Shown here: positions 6,285-6,346 of the stretch, one piece after another
How the letters are laid out: every line of letters begins with the position of its first letter
Position numbering within the stretch: position 1 is the first letter of the stretch
NCBI GenBank assembly: GCA_013349595.1
Contig: DUZI01000199.1
Coordinates: forward strand, 1-6,346
DNA length: 6,346 nucleotides
Origin: Nitrospirota bacterium
GTDB taxonomy: Bacteria > Nitrospirota > Thermodesulfovibrionia > Thermodesulfovibrionales > Dissulfurispiraceae
Reading direction: 5' to 3'
Notes under the pieces: generated by a model
Seen by the model: the letters and a program-made list of their open reading frames with translations, nothing else
The model's database searches: none
Told to the model about the DNA's origin: nothing
Program-made: the position numbers and the translations under genes

Positions 6285-6346
6285 TTGAATAAGGGAAAGT
6301 TTGTTGTAATTGAAGGTCCTGATGGTGTTGGAAAGAGTACACAGAT
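6285..6346 (+). CDS. tmk: Thymidylate kinase (dTMP kinase), N-terminal part
   Basis: Partial gene: only the first 20 complete codons lie in the window. The protein begins MNKGKFVVIEGPDGVGKSTQ, with a beta strand followed by the P-loop GPDGVGKST, which fits the conserved EG-DG-GKSTQ opening of thymidylate kinase. That enzyme phosphorylates dTMP to dTDP in the cytoplasm for DNA synthesis. Full proteins are about 200-220 aa. The likely start is TTG at 6285, 17 nt after the MetE-like stop. Another nucleoside or nucleotide kinase with the same P-loop cannot be fully excluded from so few residues. Confidence 0.82.
   Translation, partial: MNKGKFVVIEGPDGVGKSTQ

Overview
The window is an AT-rich stretch of bacterial chromosome. 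The organism is probably an anaerobic Gram-negative bacterium. The first gene is the start of a lipoprotein adaptor of an RND efflux pump, which implies an outer membrane. The largest gene encodes an iron-sulfur, ATP-dependent electron-injecting protein of the 2-hydroxyacyl-CoA dehydratase activase type, a family typical of strict anaerobes. A Nitrospirota- or Desulfobacterota-like host would fit, but that is only a guess from family content and base composition.

Layout: (1) Positions 1-228, minus strand: N-terminal 76 codons of an RND periplasmic adaptor lipoprotein, running off the left edge. (2) Positions 229-636: a divergent intergenic region without a supported gene. It holds a 31-nt imperfect inverted repeat (27 of 31 positions pair) and a pair of direct repeats with a 22-nt identical core. 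(3) Positions 637-6346, plus strand: five closely spaced genes with no visible terminator between them. They are a 96-aa cysteine-free AhpD/carboxymuconolactone-decarboxylase-like protein; a 1393-aa fusion of two BadF/HgdC-type activase domains and two HgdB-like domains; a 30-aa, very basic AURKAIP1/COX24-domain protein (bS22/mS38-like ribosomal protein); a 337-aa MetE-like zinc-site protein; and the start of thymidylate kinase (tmk), cut by the right edge.

How they may work together: the large fusion looks like a one-chain version of the activase plus dehydratase-like system, in which ATP hydrolysis drives electrons from one iron-sulfur cluster to another of very low potential. Its substrate is not known from sequence. 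The small AhpD-like protein 23 nt upstream and the MetE-like protein downstream are candidate partners by operon position only. The bS22-like and tmk genes are housekeeping genes that share the transcript.

Most notable: the single-chain double duplication in the large protein, with matching cysteines in each half, and the tiny ribosomal-protein gene, which starts with GTG behind a 10-nt perfect Shine-Dalgarno sequence that overlaps the previous stop codon.
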